Positions 1 to 8,955 of a stretch of DNA of 64,000 nt are shown in pieces. Within the stretch, counting starts at the first letter, position 1. Each line of letters opens with the position of its first letter. The notes beneath the pieces are model-generated. The model did no database searches. It saw only the letters and a program-made list of their open reading frames with translations, and was not told the DNA's origin. Both the position numbers and the translations under genes were made by a program. The DNA comes from CAWELS01 sp964468205 (GTDB taxonomy: Bacteria > Acidobacteriota > Terriglobia > Bryobacterales > Bryobacteraceae): assembly GCA_964468205.1 (NCBI GenBank), contig CAYXVG010000011.1:1-64000 (forward strand), given 5' to 3'.

Positions 1-655
1 CGGCAGGCGACGGATCGGATACCCTGGCTCTCGGCCCCTGGCCGTATCCTTACCCCCCGAAGGACCGGAAAGGTATCCTGGTCTAATAGAGCCTGTCCCG
101 GTGTCGCTACGCCGGTTTTCGGAAGGTCGTGTTTCCCGCAATACAGCGGGTTGAATGAGAGATGAGTGAACCACAGAGTGTGCAGTCACCGCAAAGCTGT
201 ACTGTTAACTAACTGATGACGCGGGGAGGGTGTCTGTTTCTCTTTCATCTTCCCTTGATTTCTTCTGCTGCTCCTTACCAGGCCGACGGGCTTGGCCCGC
301 AATGTGTATCTTGAGTTTCTGGCGACTGTCCGCCTGTACGGCCCGTCCCTGACCGACAACCTCTGCCGCCTTACTCGCTTGGCCGGTCTGTCGATGTGCC
401 GGAGCGGCGTTTCGGTGTTGGTTCCGGCTTCTGCCTCGGCGGACCCGGGGCGCAAAGAAACCATCTTCGCGAACCAGCGGCGGGAAGCCACGTATCCCAG
501 GGCCGACAAGCGCACATCGATTACTCACAAAGATGTATGCTCCCAGAGAGGCCAAGTTGGCTCGCGGCGAGAGCAGGCGATAGAATAAGTGTGACGATCC
601 ATAGGTTATCCGCACTGACCTTCCGAGCGGACACACCAGAGAGGTAAACTACTGC
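1..655. other. Stretch without a supported gene
   Basis: No open frame here looks like a real protein. The frames present are short, overlap one another on both strands and encode arginine/alanine-rich low-complexity sequence. The motif GTATCC or its complement GGATAC recurs several times in the first 100 bases, but I cannot assign it. The right end holds the leader of the gene at 656, with GAGG at 641-644 as a weak ribosome site. An unannotated RNA or a decayed gene is possible, but nothing specific is visible. Confidence 0.5.
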
Positions 656-1981
656 ATGTCTGAGAGCAATCATCCCCTGAATCGAAGGCAACTTCTGAAG
701 TCCGCGGCGCTGATGGGAACTGCTTACGGCGTCGGAATGCCGAGCCGGGTTCTTGGCGCGAACGACAAGATACGCATTGGAACAATTGGCGTTGGCGGCC
801 GCGGCTCCTACGTCACCCGCTACTTCAACGAGATTGGAGAAGAGGCTGGTGGCATCGAGATCGCCGCCGTTTGTGATGTGTGGAAGAAGCGCGTCACACA
901 GCACCAAGAGAAATACAAGTGCGAAGGCTACATGGATTACAAGGAGTTGCTCGCGCGCAATGACATCGACGCCGTGATCATCGCCACGCCCGACCACTGG
1001 CACGCCACCATGGCGATCGAAGCGATGCAATCCGGCAAGGACGTCTATCTCGAAAAGCCGATGTGCCATACCGTCGACGAGGCCCGGCAACTCGTGGAAA
1101 CCGTGAAGTCCACCGGCAAGATTTTGCAGGTCGGTTCGCAGACCACCTCGGCCGACCAGTGGTACAAGGCGAAGAAAGCGATCGCCGACGGGATGATCGG
1201 CGACATGATCATGAGTCAGGGATCTTATCACCGCAATTCACCGGACGGCGAGTGGAATTGGCCCATCGACGAAAACGCGGGGCCGGACGCGAGCGGCGAC
1301 GACTACATTGACTGGAAAATGTGGCTTGGCGACGCTGAGCCCCGCAAGTACGATCCGGACCGCTATTTTCGCTTCCGGAAGTACTGGGACTATTCCGGCG
1401 GTGTCGCCACCGACTTGTTCTATCACGTCGTCGCTCCGCTCAATATCTGCTGGGACGAACCACAGTTCCCGCACAAGGTAATGGCCGGGGGCGGGATCTA
1501 CGCCTTCCACGACCGCGAGGTGCCGGACACGTTCCACTTGATCGCGGAATACAAAAAGGGCCACTCCCTGGTGTTGAGTTCTTCAATGGCGAATGCGCAG
1601 CACATTCCCGGACTCATCCGTGGCCGCCTCGGGTCCATCATCATGGTCGAGCATGGCATGTTTGAGCGCTACACTCCCTACATCACGGTTCGGCCCGACT
1701 ACAACCCCAGGCCCGACCGCAACGTGATCACCGAGGAGTACGCCGCCAAGTGGGGCACAGTGGACATCCGGATCCCGGTGAAGCGGGCCGATATGCTCAC
1801 CGATCACATCCTGAATTTCCTGGACTGCGTGAAAACCCGAAACAAACCCAATCTCGACGTGTTGACCGGCGCCAAGGCCCAAGTGACAATCAGCCTCGCC
1901 GTGCAGTCCTACCGCCAGGGCAAGGTGCTCTACTTCGACGAGAGGAATTGGAAGATTGTCGAACAGCCGCCCACGGCATAA
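656..1981 (+). CDS. Tat-exported Gfo/Idh/MocA family oxidoreductase
   Basis: A 441-aa NAD(P)-dependent oxidoreductase of the Gfo/Idh/MocA family, which oxidises or reduces sugars, inositols and their derivatives. The N-terminus carries a twin-arginine signal (NRRQLLKSAA, residues 9-18) and a hydrophobic stretch ending near VLGAND. The Rossmann fold follows with GVGGRG at residues 45-50, and then the family signature EKPMCHT at 133-139, whose lysine is the usual catalytic residue. The C-terminal half is the alpha/beta substrate domain. Export of a folded, cofactor-loaded enzyme through Tat fits the signal. The gene stands alone on this strand, convergent with the SBBP gene. The substrate cannot be read from sequence. 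Confidence 0.9.
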   Translation: MSESNHPLNRRQLLKSAALMGTAYGVGMPSRVLGANDKIRIGTIGVGGRGSYVTRYFNEIGEEAGGIEIAAVCDVWKKRVTQHQEKYKCEGYMDYKELLARNDIDAVIIATPDHWHATMAIEAMQSGKDVYLEKPMCHTVDEARQLVETVKSTGKILQVGSQTTSADQWYKAKKAIADGMIGDMIMSQGSYHRNSPDGEWNWPIDENAGPDASGDDYIDWKMWLGDAEPRKYDPDRYFRFRKYWDYSGGVATDLFYHVVAPLNICWDEPQFPHKVMAGGGIYAFHDREVPDTFHLIAEYKKGHSLVLSSSMANAQHIPGLIRGRLGSIIMVEHGMFERYTPYITVRPDYNPRPDRNVITEEYAAKWGTVDIRIPVKRADMLTDHILNFLDCVKTRNKPNLDVLTGAKAQVTISLAVQSYRQGKVLYFDERNWKIVEQPPTA

Positions 1982-2062
1982 CCGCCCACCCGGCAGCTTA
2001 TCTATCAAAAAGTGGCGCTGATTTAAAAACCCGCGCCACATGTTCCGTATCTGATGCCGGCG

Positions 2063-4258
2063 TTACCGGCTGCCGCCAGCGCGGGAGGGGCGCCCTTGCC
2101 CGGCGCCACCCATGCGCCGTGGTCCCGCTGCCGACGCGGGCTCCCCGCCGGGACTGGCACAGGGACCAAACTTGCTGACGAAGCCACTGAGGCCGCCCGG
2201 CTTCTGGTTCTGGAACGAGTTGTCAGTTACTGGGAAGTCCCGTGACCGGGTCTGGCCGACGAGGTAGAAGTTGTCCAAAGCATCCACTGTCATACCCCAA
2301 GCCACGTCCTCGAGCGAACCACCGAGAAACGAAGAGCACCTGAGCCCCTCACCGGCGGGCTTCTTCGGATCGATAACCGCGAAGAAGGCGTCGACCAAGC
2401 CGGAATAGCTGCTGGAGTAGTAATCGCCGGTAACCGGCATGTCGGAAGACATGGTGTAGCCGGTGATCACGAGACTCCCCGTGGAATCGAACTCCATCTG
2501 GTAGGGGACATCGGCTCCGGAACCGCCGAAGTACGTCCCGTATAGCAAACCTTCGCCGAAGGGCTTCGTGGGATCGATTGTCAGAAGGAACACGTCGGCG
2601 TTGCCTTCGTTTGAACTCTGAATGGCCGCCGCGGTAGTAGGGAAATCTTCTGACAAAGTGTAGCCAAGAACGTGAAGGCTTCCTTCAGGATCCTTCACCA
2701 GCGCCTGCCCGTACTCAAGGTCGCTGCCCCCGAGGTGAGAGGAATAGCCAAGCCCTTCGAGGCCTTCCTTCTGCCAGTCAATACGGGTGAGAAACGCGTC
2801 GCCCTTGCCCTGCTGGCCCGGCTGATAAGGATTCTCGTTGATCGGAAAATCACCGGAGTTCGTGAATCCGGTCACGAAAGCGGCGCCCTCGGACGCGACG
2901 GCCACATCGAGACCGAAATCGGTATTGGTACCGCCCAAGTAACTCGAGTAGATCAGTCCGCCCCCGTCCGTGTCCACCAGGGTGAAGAAGGCGTCACCCG
3001 CGCCGCGATGGGCAGGCTGTAGAGGCGTGGCCGTGAGCGGGAAGTCGCCGGATGCGGAAAAACCGGTCACGTAGGCGCGATGGTCGGCCTCGACAGCCAA
3101 GCCGAAGGCGACGTCGCGCGCGTCTCCGCCAAGATAGGTCCCATACAGCAAGGCGGGGTCAGCGTCGAGATTGAACTTCACCAAGTAGCCGTTCTGATCC
3201 CGCGACGGTTGCTCGGCCTGCACGGCGTTTCCGGTCGTCGGGAAGTCGCCGGCAAGTGTCATGCCGACGACGTAGAGATTGTCCTGCGAATCAATCTTCA
3301 TCGCGTTGACCGTCTCGTTCTGGAAACCGCCAAAGTGCCCCGAGAAGATCAAGCCCTGGCCGGCGCCGGCAAAGGGATTGAGTTTGGTGACAAAGCCGTT
3401 GATCTGCTGGCCACCCAGCGGCTGCAATCCCGGGCCGTTGGTCGGGAAGTCCTCCGAGACGGTTTCGCCGGCGAGGATGATGAAACCGGCCGAGTCGATC
3501 ACCACGTCGCGGATGACTTCAAAGTTTGAGCCGCCGAGGTATGAAGAGTAGCTCAGCACCGGGTCAATAACCAGGGTCTTTGAACGGTCATAGGCTCCCA
3601 CCGCAAACCCGAACTCGTTCGCCGCCAGCCGCTCGAAGCGCGACGCGACCTCAATCCGCCGCCCTTCCGATTCGACGTAGGAGTAAGGGGCGCTGAATCG
3701 CATCCGGGACTCGCCGATCCGCATTTCGAGCGCTCCGTCGTCGCCGATGCCAAACTCTCCCGCGCCGTCCAGGCGGAAGCGGATTACACGGGGATCGGTC
3801 CCGGGCGCAACCACAAAATCGTGCTCAATCTGCTTCCCATGGCCATAGAAAACGAGATCCACGCCGGGATAAACCTCGCTGTAGCGGACCTTGCCATAGT
3901 GCTCCACCCGAGGCAGCCAGTTCTCCGACTTCCCGACGAAATAGGCGCCATGGGACTCGAGGGCATCGAGAGGCGCAACCTCGGGCGCCGGGTTCGCGTT
4001 GACAAGGCTCATGCGCAGCGCCCCCGATGATACCTTCAGAACCGCCTCATCTACGGTCAGAAACAGGGTATGCTCCGGGCTGCGGGACAGATACAAAACC
4101 CGGGAGTCCACCTGCCCACGATTGGCCTCGAAGTATAGAGGGATCTGGTCCATTATCTGCTGGGCCTGCCGTTCCTGAGAGGTCGCGGAAAGGCCCGGGG
4201 CCGCCGCGGCGAGGGCAAGCGCGATAGCAATTTTCGAGAGAGGATAAGAGCGAAACAT
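2063..4258 (-). CDS. SBBP-repeat beta-propeller secreted protein
   Basis: A 731-aa secreted protein. I place the start at 4258, where a clean signal peptide begins (MFRSYPLSKIAIALALAAAA); the frame extends 21 codons upstream without adding any domain. After an N-terminal beta-rich domain opening with IPLYFEANRGQ there are about seven repeats of roughly 55-60 residues. Each has YSSYLGG or YGTYLGG, then an aspartate-rich strand, then G-x-S-x-DFP. This is the pattern of the SBBP (beta-propeller) repeat family common in Acidobacteria and delta-proteobacteria. A surface or extracellular structural role is likely, but no enzymatic motif is visible. The last 30 residues are low-complexity and Gly/Arg/Pro-rich. 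Confidence 0.85.
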   Translation of the reverse strand: MFRSYPLSKIAIALALAAAAPGLSATSQERQAQQIMDQIPLYFEANRGQVDSRVLYLSRSPEHTLFLTVDEAVLKVSSGALRMSLVNANPAPEVAPLDALESHGAYFVGKSENWLPRVEHYGKVRYSEVYPGVDLVFYGHGKQIEHDFVVAPGTDPRVIRFRLDGAGEFGIGDDGALEMRIGESRMRFSAPYSYVESEGRRIEVASRFERLAANEFGFAVGAYDRSKTLVIDPVLSYSSYLGGSNFEVIRDVVIDSAGFIILAGETVSEDFPTNGPGLQPLGGQQINGFVTKLNPFAGAGQGLIFSGHFGGFQNETVNAMKIDSQDNLYVVGMTLAGDFPTTGNAVQAEQPSRDQNGYLVKFNLDADPALLYGTYLGGDARDVAFGLAVEADHRAYVTGFSASGDFPLTATPLQPAHRGAGDAFFTLVDTDGGGLIYSSYLGGTNTDFGLDVAVASEGAAFVTGFTNSGDFPINENPYQPGQQGKGDAFLTRIDWQKEGLEGLGYSSHLGGSDLEYGQALVKDPEGSLHVLGYTLSEDFPTTAAAIQSSNEGNADVFLLTIDPTKPFGEGLLYGTYFGGSGADVPYQMEFDSTGSLVITGYTMSSDMPVTGDYYSSSYSGLVDAFFAVIDPKKPAGEGLRCSSFLGGSLEDVAWGMTVDALDNFYLVGQTRSRDFPVTDNSFQNQKPGGLSGFVSKFGPCASPGGEPASAAGPRRMGGAGQGRPSRAGGSR

Positions 4259-4504
4259 ACTACTGATCGTCCGTTGCGAAGACACGGGGCATTTGGGACA
4301 AGACCCTACATAGTCAATCATATCTAACGCGGCAGTGTTCTGCTCGGTTTCCTCGGAATGGCGTCACCTCCCATTTAGATAGACTTGTTTCTTCTCTGTT
4401 TTCCGCCCATGGCCGCTATGGTTACTTCCGCCGCCACTGACCGCGAGAAATACTGGCGGCCGCGCACGAGATCTCGCGGCTCCTGGGGAGCCGGTTTGCC
4501 GGCG

Positions 4505-4522
4505 GCGGGCGGCTCCGCCCGC
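4505..4522 (-). terminator. GC hairpin after the sulfatase gene
   Basis: A perfect 7-bp inverted repeat (GCGGGCG / CGCCCGC) with a 4-nt loop lies 16 nt beyond the stop codon of the minus-strand sulfatase. No T-tract follows on the minus strand, so it may be a weak terminator or an mRNA-stabilising hairpin. Confidence 0.35.
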
Positions 4523-4538
4523 GAGTAATGTTGTAAGG

Positions 4539-5957
4539 TTACGGCCGCGGCCAAACCTCTTCCAGCCGGGCCGCCAGTGCGCGGACTTCCGGCACGTACT
4601 CTACGTCCCCCGCCCGGTTCTGGTTTTCGCCGGGATCCTCGTCATGGTCGTACAACTCCCGAGCGTCCACTTCGCCTGTCTCAACATCGCGCCATTCTGT
4701 ATACCGAAACCGTCCGGTCCGAACCGACAATCCCTTCTTCCCGGCGCGTAGAAACTGAGAATAGGCCGCTGTATCCCGGCCGTCGAGAGCCTGCGGATGG
4801 TGCAGAAGGGCCGCCCGACTCTGCCCGTCGAGGTGGCCCGGCAGAGGAAGGCCGGCCAGTTCGGCCAAGGTAGGATAGAGGTCGATCAACTCCACCCGGG
4901 CGCCGGAACGCTCTCCCTGCGCACCACCACGCGGGTCCACAATCAGAAGCGGCACCTTGGTGGACGTCTCGAAGTTCGTATGCTTCGACCACATTCCATG
5001 TTCACCAAGCTGGTAGCCATGATCGGACCAAAGGGCCACCACCGTTTCCTCCGCTAGGTTCAGTTCCCGCAGGGCGGCCAGCAGTCGGCCTACCTGCGCG
5101 TCGATATAGCTGATGCAGGCGAAGTAAGCGTGTTTGACCTCACGCGCCAGAGCATCCGGCATGGGGCCGGATTCCGGCATGCCTTGGAAGCTGCGGACGT
5201 AGCCCCAATTGTAGAGAGCGAAGGATGGCGCCCCTTCCGGCGGGAAAGGGTTCGGCGCCAGCCGGATGTCTTCACGCGAGTAGAGATCCCAGTATCTCTT
5301 CGGCGCGTTGAACGGCGTGTGCGGCTTGTGAAAGCCCACCATGATGAAGAACGGTCTCGCGCGCTGGGCCGCCTGCCGCAGTCCCATCACCGCCTCGTCA
5401 CAGATCACGCCGTCACGATACGCGTTGTCGGGCACGTCAGCCGCTTCAAACAGCGGCCGCTCGCGGTTGAAAGCGTGAATCCCGTCAATGCCTGCCCACC
5501 AACCCTCCCTCCCAGGCGCGGCGTACTGTCCTGCTTCGGGGTAGAAGAAAGGCGAACTCCAGGAAATGGGATCGTCTTGACGGTTGTGAAGGATTTTGCC
5601 ATAGCCGCGGGTATAGTAGCCGTAGTTCTTGAAGAACTCCGGCAGGGACGCTATGCCCGGTAGCGCCTCCCGGAAGTGGTGGCTGTTATTCCAGACCCTG
5701 GTTTTGTCCGGCCGGGCCCCGGAGAAGACGCTGTTCCGCGACGGCCCGCAGACAGCCTGCTGGCAAAATGCGCGATCGAAAACCACGCCCTGGGAGGCCA
5801 GTGAATCGATATTCGGACTTCTGATATGAGACGCTCCATAACAGCCCAACTCGTCGCGCAAGTCGTCCACCGCAATCACGAGGAAGTTCGGCCGGGAGCC
5901 ATCGGCGGCCCACGCGGCGATTCCCGCCCACAGCAACACCAGGAGTCTCCACATCAT
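4539..5957 (-). CDS. Secreted Cys-type sulfatase (iduronate-2-sulfatase-like)
   Basis: A 472-aa sulfatase that hydrolyses sulfate esters, probably on glycans outside the cytoplasm. Counting from ATG 5957, residues 1-18 form a signal peptide (WRLLVLLWAGIAAWA). The metal-binding DD pair is at 31-32, and the formylglycine motif CGPSR starts at Cys70, matching C-x-P-x-R, so a formylglycine-generating enzyme is needed for activity. The HKPHTPF and WSDHGYQLGEH segments are the usual sulfatase active-site blocks and resemble the iduronate-2-sulfatase branch. The -10-like box TACAAT (5972-5967 on the minus strand) ends 9 nt before the ATG and there is no Shine-Dalgarno sequence. A TTG at 5975 in the same frame overlaps that box and is less likely as a start. 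It is divergent from the peroxiredoxin gene. Confidence 0.9.
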   Translation of the reverse strand: MMWRLLVLLWAGIAAWAADGSRPNFLVIAVDDLRDELGCYGASHIRSPNIDSLASQGVVFDRAFCQQAVCGPSRNSVFSGARPDKTRVWNNSHHFREALPGIASLPEFFKNYGYYTRGYGKILHNRQDDPISWSSPFFYPEAGQYAAPGREGWWAGIDGIHAFNRERPLFEAADVPDNAYRDGVICDEAVMGLRQAAQRARPFFIMVGFHKPHTPFNAPKRYWDLYSREDIRLAPNPFPPEGAPSFALYNWGYVRSFQGMPESGPMPDALAREVKHAYFACISYIDAQVGRLLAALRELNLAEETVVALWSDHGYQLGEHGMWSKHTNFETSTKVPLLIVDPRGGAQGERSGARVELIDLYPTLAELAGLPLPGHLDGQSRAALLHHPQALDGRDTAAYSQFLRAGKKGLSVRTGRFRYTEWRDVETGEVDARELYDHDEDPGENQNRAGDVEYVPEVRALAARLEEVWPRP

Positions 5958-6074
5958 GAGGATGCCATTGTACAACCAAAATAACGACCCACGGATGTGA
6001 GCGTCTGCTATGATCCGAGCGTAGCATTATGAGCATAAGCTCGAAACTCTACGAAAGGAGTTAATTACTCAGCA

Positions 6075-6755
6075 ATGGAAGTACAAGCGACTCGACTGCC
6101 ACTTATCGGTGAACTCGCGCCATCCTTCGATGCGGAAACCACTCAGGGGCCGGTGAAGTTCCCGGATGACTTTCGGGGGAAGTGGGTGATCTTTTTCAGC
6201 CACCCGGCCGACTTCACGCCGGTCTGCACCACCGAATTCATGACATTCGCCTCCATGCAAAACGATCTGCGCGGCCTAAATTGCGAGCTGCTCGGCCTAT
6301 CGATCGACAGCACCTTCAGCCATATCGCCTGGCTCCGGACCATCAAGGAGAAGATCGAGTTCCGGGGTATGAAGAACGTGGAGGTCACTTTCCCGGTGAT
6401 CTCGGACCTCACCATGGAGGTGTCGAAAAAGTTCGGCATGCTGCAGCCGGCCGCTAGCACCACACAAGCCGTTCGCGCGGTCTTCATCATCGATCCGGAA
6501 TCCAAGGTCCGGGCGATTCTTTATTACCCGCTCTCGGCAGGCCGCAATATGGAGGAGATCAAGCGTCTTCTTGTGGCCCTCCAGACCAACGACGCCGAGG
6601 GCGTGGCCACTCCGGCCAACTGGGTGCCGGGCGAAGAGGTGATTGTGCCTCCGCCGAACTCCTGCGGAGGGGCTGAGGAGCGAGTCTCCACGCAGGACGC
6701 AAACATCCGCTGCCTGGACTGGTTCCTCTGCTTGAAGAAACTACCGGCGAAGTGA
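6075..6755 (+). CDS. Peroxiredoxin, Prx6/archaeal thioredoxin-peroxidase type
   Basis: A 226-aa cytoplasmic peroxidase that reduces H2O2 and organic hydroperoxides. The peroxidatic cysteine is Cys51 in the motif DFTPVCTTEF. The C-terminal arm carries Cys213 and Cys219 (RCLDWFLC), with the same six-residue spacing as the two extra cysteines of the Aeropyrum thioredoxin peroxidase. An intramolecular disulfide relay is therefore likely rather than a pure 1-Cys mechanism. Length and the extended C-terminal dimerisation arm match the Prx6 subgroup. A Shine-Dalgarno AAAGGAG lies about 13 nt before the ATG. It is monocistronic, and no redox regulator gene is adjacent. Confidence 0.93.
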   Translation: MEVQATRLPLIGELAPSFDAETTQGPVKFPDDFRGKWVIFFSHPADFTPVCTTEFMTFASMQNDLRGLNCELLGLSIDSTFSHIAWLRTIKEKIEFRGMKNVEVTFPVISDLTMEVSKKFGMLQPAASTTQAVRAVFIIDPESKVRAILYYPLSAGRNMEEIKRLLVALQTNDAEGVATPANWVPGEEVIVPPPNSCGGAEERVSTQDANIRCLDWFLCLKKLPAK

Positions 6756-6854
6756 AACGGCGGCTGAGGCGAGCGCGGTCCCGGGCCGCCGAACGGCCAT
6801 GCTTTCTTTAGGTTCGGTTTTTCCGTATCCTGTTAGCTCAGGAGGAACTTGCAG

Positions 6855-7619
6855 ATGTCAGCACCGCACCAGCCCGGAGGGCCTTCGGCCCCGAAAAAAA
6901 CCAGCCCGTGGATTTTCGTTCTGATTGGCTGCGCCGGCATGATCGTCATCGCCGGGGTGGCGATGGTCGCCCTCGGATTCTTTGCCGTGAACAAGGCAAA
7001 GGAGGCCGGACTCGATCCGGATCTCCTCAAGGAGCAGCCAGCGCTTGCCGCGGCGAAGATGATGGCGGCGGCAAATCCGGACATCGAGGTCGTGGATGTC
7101 GACGAGGGGGCCGGCAAGATCACCTTTCGCGAGGTCAAAACCGGGAAGACGGTCACGCTGAATGTTGACGAGATCAAGCAGGGCAAGATTTCCTTCGAGT
7201 CCAGCGAGGGGGAAACCTTGTCGATGGAAGCCACCGGTTCGGGATCGGCCGCCGGCATCAAGATGGAATCCGGCGAAGGGACCTACCAAATGGGTGCCGG
7301 CGCGGTCGCAAACCTGCCGGATTGGCTGCCAACATATCCGGGAACGGAGCCAGCCGGGGTCATGAGCCAAGACACACCGGAGTATACCGCCGGCGCCGCC
7401 AACTTCACCACTACGGATTCGATTGCCGACGTGATGAACTTCTATAAGGAAGCGATGGAAGACGCGGGCCTGGAAGTGAACGTGGTGCAGCATTCCGGAG
7501 CGTCCATGGGAGCAATGGTCACGGGCGAATCCGCGGACAAGGGCCGGAGCGCCGGCGCCATCATCGCTGCAGGTGACAACGGAACCAGCGTGAACCTCAC
7601 GTTCAAGAACCAAAAGTAA
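6855..7619 (+). CDS. Membrane-anchored protein of unknown function
   Basis: A 254-aa protein I do not recognise. ATG 6855 is chosen because GGAGGA sits 8 nt upstream; a TTG two codons earlier is weaker. A proline-rich cytoplasmic tip of about 18 residues is followed by one transmembrane helix (WIFVLIGCAGMIVIAGVAMV). A soluble domain follows, containing V-V-D-V-D-E-G-AGKITFRE, which looks like a small beta-sheet domain. The C-terminal part (from LPDWLPTYPG to the end) has a TTTDS-x-ADVMNFYKEAMEDAGLEV segment, an alpha/beta pattern that may mediate binding. It is monocistronic. Similar anchored proteins occur in Acidobacteria, but I know of no function. Confidence 0.75.
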   Translation: MSAPHQPGGPSAPKKTSPWIFVLIGCAGMIVIAGVAMVALGFFAVNKAKEAGLDPDLLKEQPALAAAKMMAAANPDIEVVDVDEGAGKITFREVKTGKTVTLNVDEIKQGKISFESSEGETLSMEATGSGSAAGIKMESGEGTYQMGAGAVANLPDWLPTYPGTEPAGVMSQDTPEYTAGAANFTTTDSIADVMNFYKEAMEDAGLEVNVVQHSGASMGAMVTGESADKGRSAGAIIAAGDNGTSVNLTFKNQK

Positions 7620-7681
7620 CTGCTCGGGGAGTGAAATCGTCTGTCCCGCTGGCCTCCGCGCCGGTGTATGATGGCTGCGTC

Positions 7682-8896
7682 ATGCTGACTCGACGAAGCT
7701 GGATCAAGACTGCAGTACTCGGCGGAAGTGTGTTGCTGGCCAAGGCCAATGCCGCACTCGCCAAGATGAAGATTACCCGCATTCGGTTTTACGAGTTCCC
7801 CGGCACGCGGCCCATTTTCAACCAGAGCTTCCACATGGTCGAGGTGGAGACCGACGCAGGCATCACCGGTATCGGCGAAGGCGGATCACGCGATACGGTG
7901 GAACAGTGCGCCGGTCTGCTCATCGGAGAGTCCCCGAACCGGATTGAGCACTTGTGGCAACTGATGTATCGCCACTACTTCTACCCTCCGGGCCGGGAGA
8001 AGATTCACGCGCAAGGGGCGATCGACATGGCGCTGTGGGACATCAAAGGCAAGGCGCTCGATGTCCCAGTCCACGAGTTGCTTGGCGGGCTCACGCGGGA
8101 ATACATTGAATGTTATTCCACGGGCTATCCGCATCAGGGGTCGCTCAAGGAAACCGCCCGCGCCTGCATCGACGCGGGATTCCGCGCCCTCCGTACCGGC
8201 GTCGCCGATCCGGGCCAGGGAAAGCCGTTCATCGCGAACAAGATGGTGCGAGAGACCTATGAGCGCTGCAAGGAGATCCGCGAGGGTGTGGGCGCCGACG
8301 GCGATTGGGCCATCGACTACCATACGCGGCTCGACTTTCCGGACGCGGTCCGTCTCAGCACCCTGCTCGAACCGCTCGAGCCTTTCTTCTGCGAGGACTT
8401 GATTCGCTCGGAAAATCCGGGCGTCTACCGCGAACTCCGCCAAAAAGTGAACGTGCCCATTGCCGTGGGCGAGCACTTTGCCGACCGTTGGGAGATCAAC
8501 GAATTGGTGGAGCAGCGCCTGATCGACTACTCCCGTGTCACGATACCGAATTGCGGCGGCATCACGGAAATGGTGAAGCTGGCGGCTCTGTGTGAGACGC
8601 ACTACGTTGGGTTGGTTCCGCACTTTACGGGCGCGGTGGCCATCGCCGCCCTGGCGCACGTGCTCGGCGCTTTCCCGGGCCCGGTACTGATGGAGATGCG
8701 CGGCGACGGCGCGTGGGATATCCCGCATCTGCCGCAGAAATTCGACTTCCGCGACGGTAAGCTCTGGCCGAATCAGCGTCCGGGACTTGGGGTGGAGTTC
8801 GACACGAGCAAACTCGAACTGACCTCGGAGATCGCCGAACACAGCGCCCCAATTCCGCTTTTCCGCCGGCCGGACGGCTCCATCACGAACTGGTAG
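7682..8896 (+). CDS. Enolase-superfamily (mandelate racemase/sugar-acid dehydratase) enzyme
   Basis: A 404-aa exported member of the mandelate racemase/muconate lactonising family. ATG 7682 gives a Tat-like leader (LTRRSWIKTAVLGGSVLLA). The N-terminal capping domain runs to about residue 135 and is followed by the (beta/alpha)7-beta barrel. The Mg2+ ligands are Asp212 (IDYHTR), Glu238 (FFCEDL) and Glu264 (AVGEHF), with a barrel histidine in VPHFTG, an arrangement typical of acid-sugar dehydratases such as the galactonate group. The -10-like TATGAT at 7667-7672 ends 9 nt before the ATG and no ribosome site is present, suggesting a leaderless transcript. A second paralogue follows 59 bp downstream, so the two probably act in one sugar-acid pathway. 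Confidence 0.9.
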   Translation: MLTRRSWIKTAVLGGSVLLAKANAALAKMKITRIRFYEFPGTRPIFNQSFHMVEVETDAGITGIGEGGSRDTVEQCAGLLIGESPNRIEHLWQLMYRHYFYPPGREKIHAQGAIDMALWDIKGKALDVPVHELLGGLTREYIECYSTGYPHQGSLKETARACIDAGFRALRTGVADPGQGKPFIANKMVRETYERCKEIREGVGADGDWAIDYHTRLDFPDAVRLSTLLEPLEPFFCEDLIRSENPGVYRELRQKVNVPIAVGEHFADRWEINELVEQRLIDYSRVTIPNCGGITEMVKLAALCETHYVGLVPHFTGAVAIAALAHVLGAFPGPVLMEMRGDGAWDIPHLPQKFDFRDGKLWPNQRPGLGVEFDTSKLELTSEIAEHSAPIPLFRRPDGSITNW

Positions 8897-8955
8897 GCTG
8901 CGCGCACGGCCGAGGCGCGCTCGCACCGCGCCTCGTGATCAAGTACAATCCCTGC

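Noticed and set aside
1..655. 6S, SRP, RNase P or tmRNA gene
   Set aside because: I looked for their conserved cores on both strands and found none, so no RNA call is made.
521..1231. A 236-codon minus-strand frame across the start of the oxidoreductase gene
   Set aside because: It is antisense to a gene with clear motifs, has no domain, and its sequence is the shadow of the GC-rich third positions of the real gene.
4027..4227. Plus-strand frames across the SBBP gene and similar frames opposite other genes
   Set aside because: All lie opposite a well-supported gene in the complementary codon phase and have no independent evidence.
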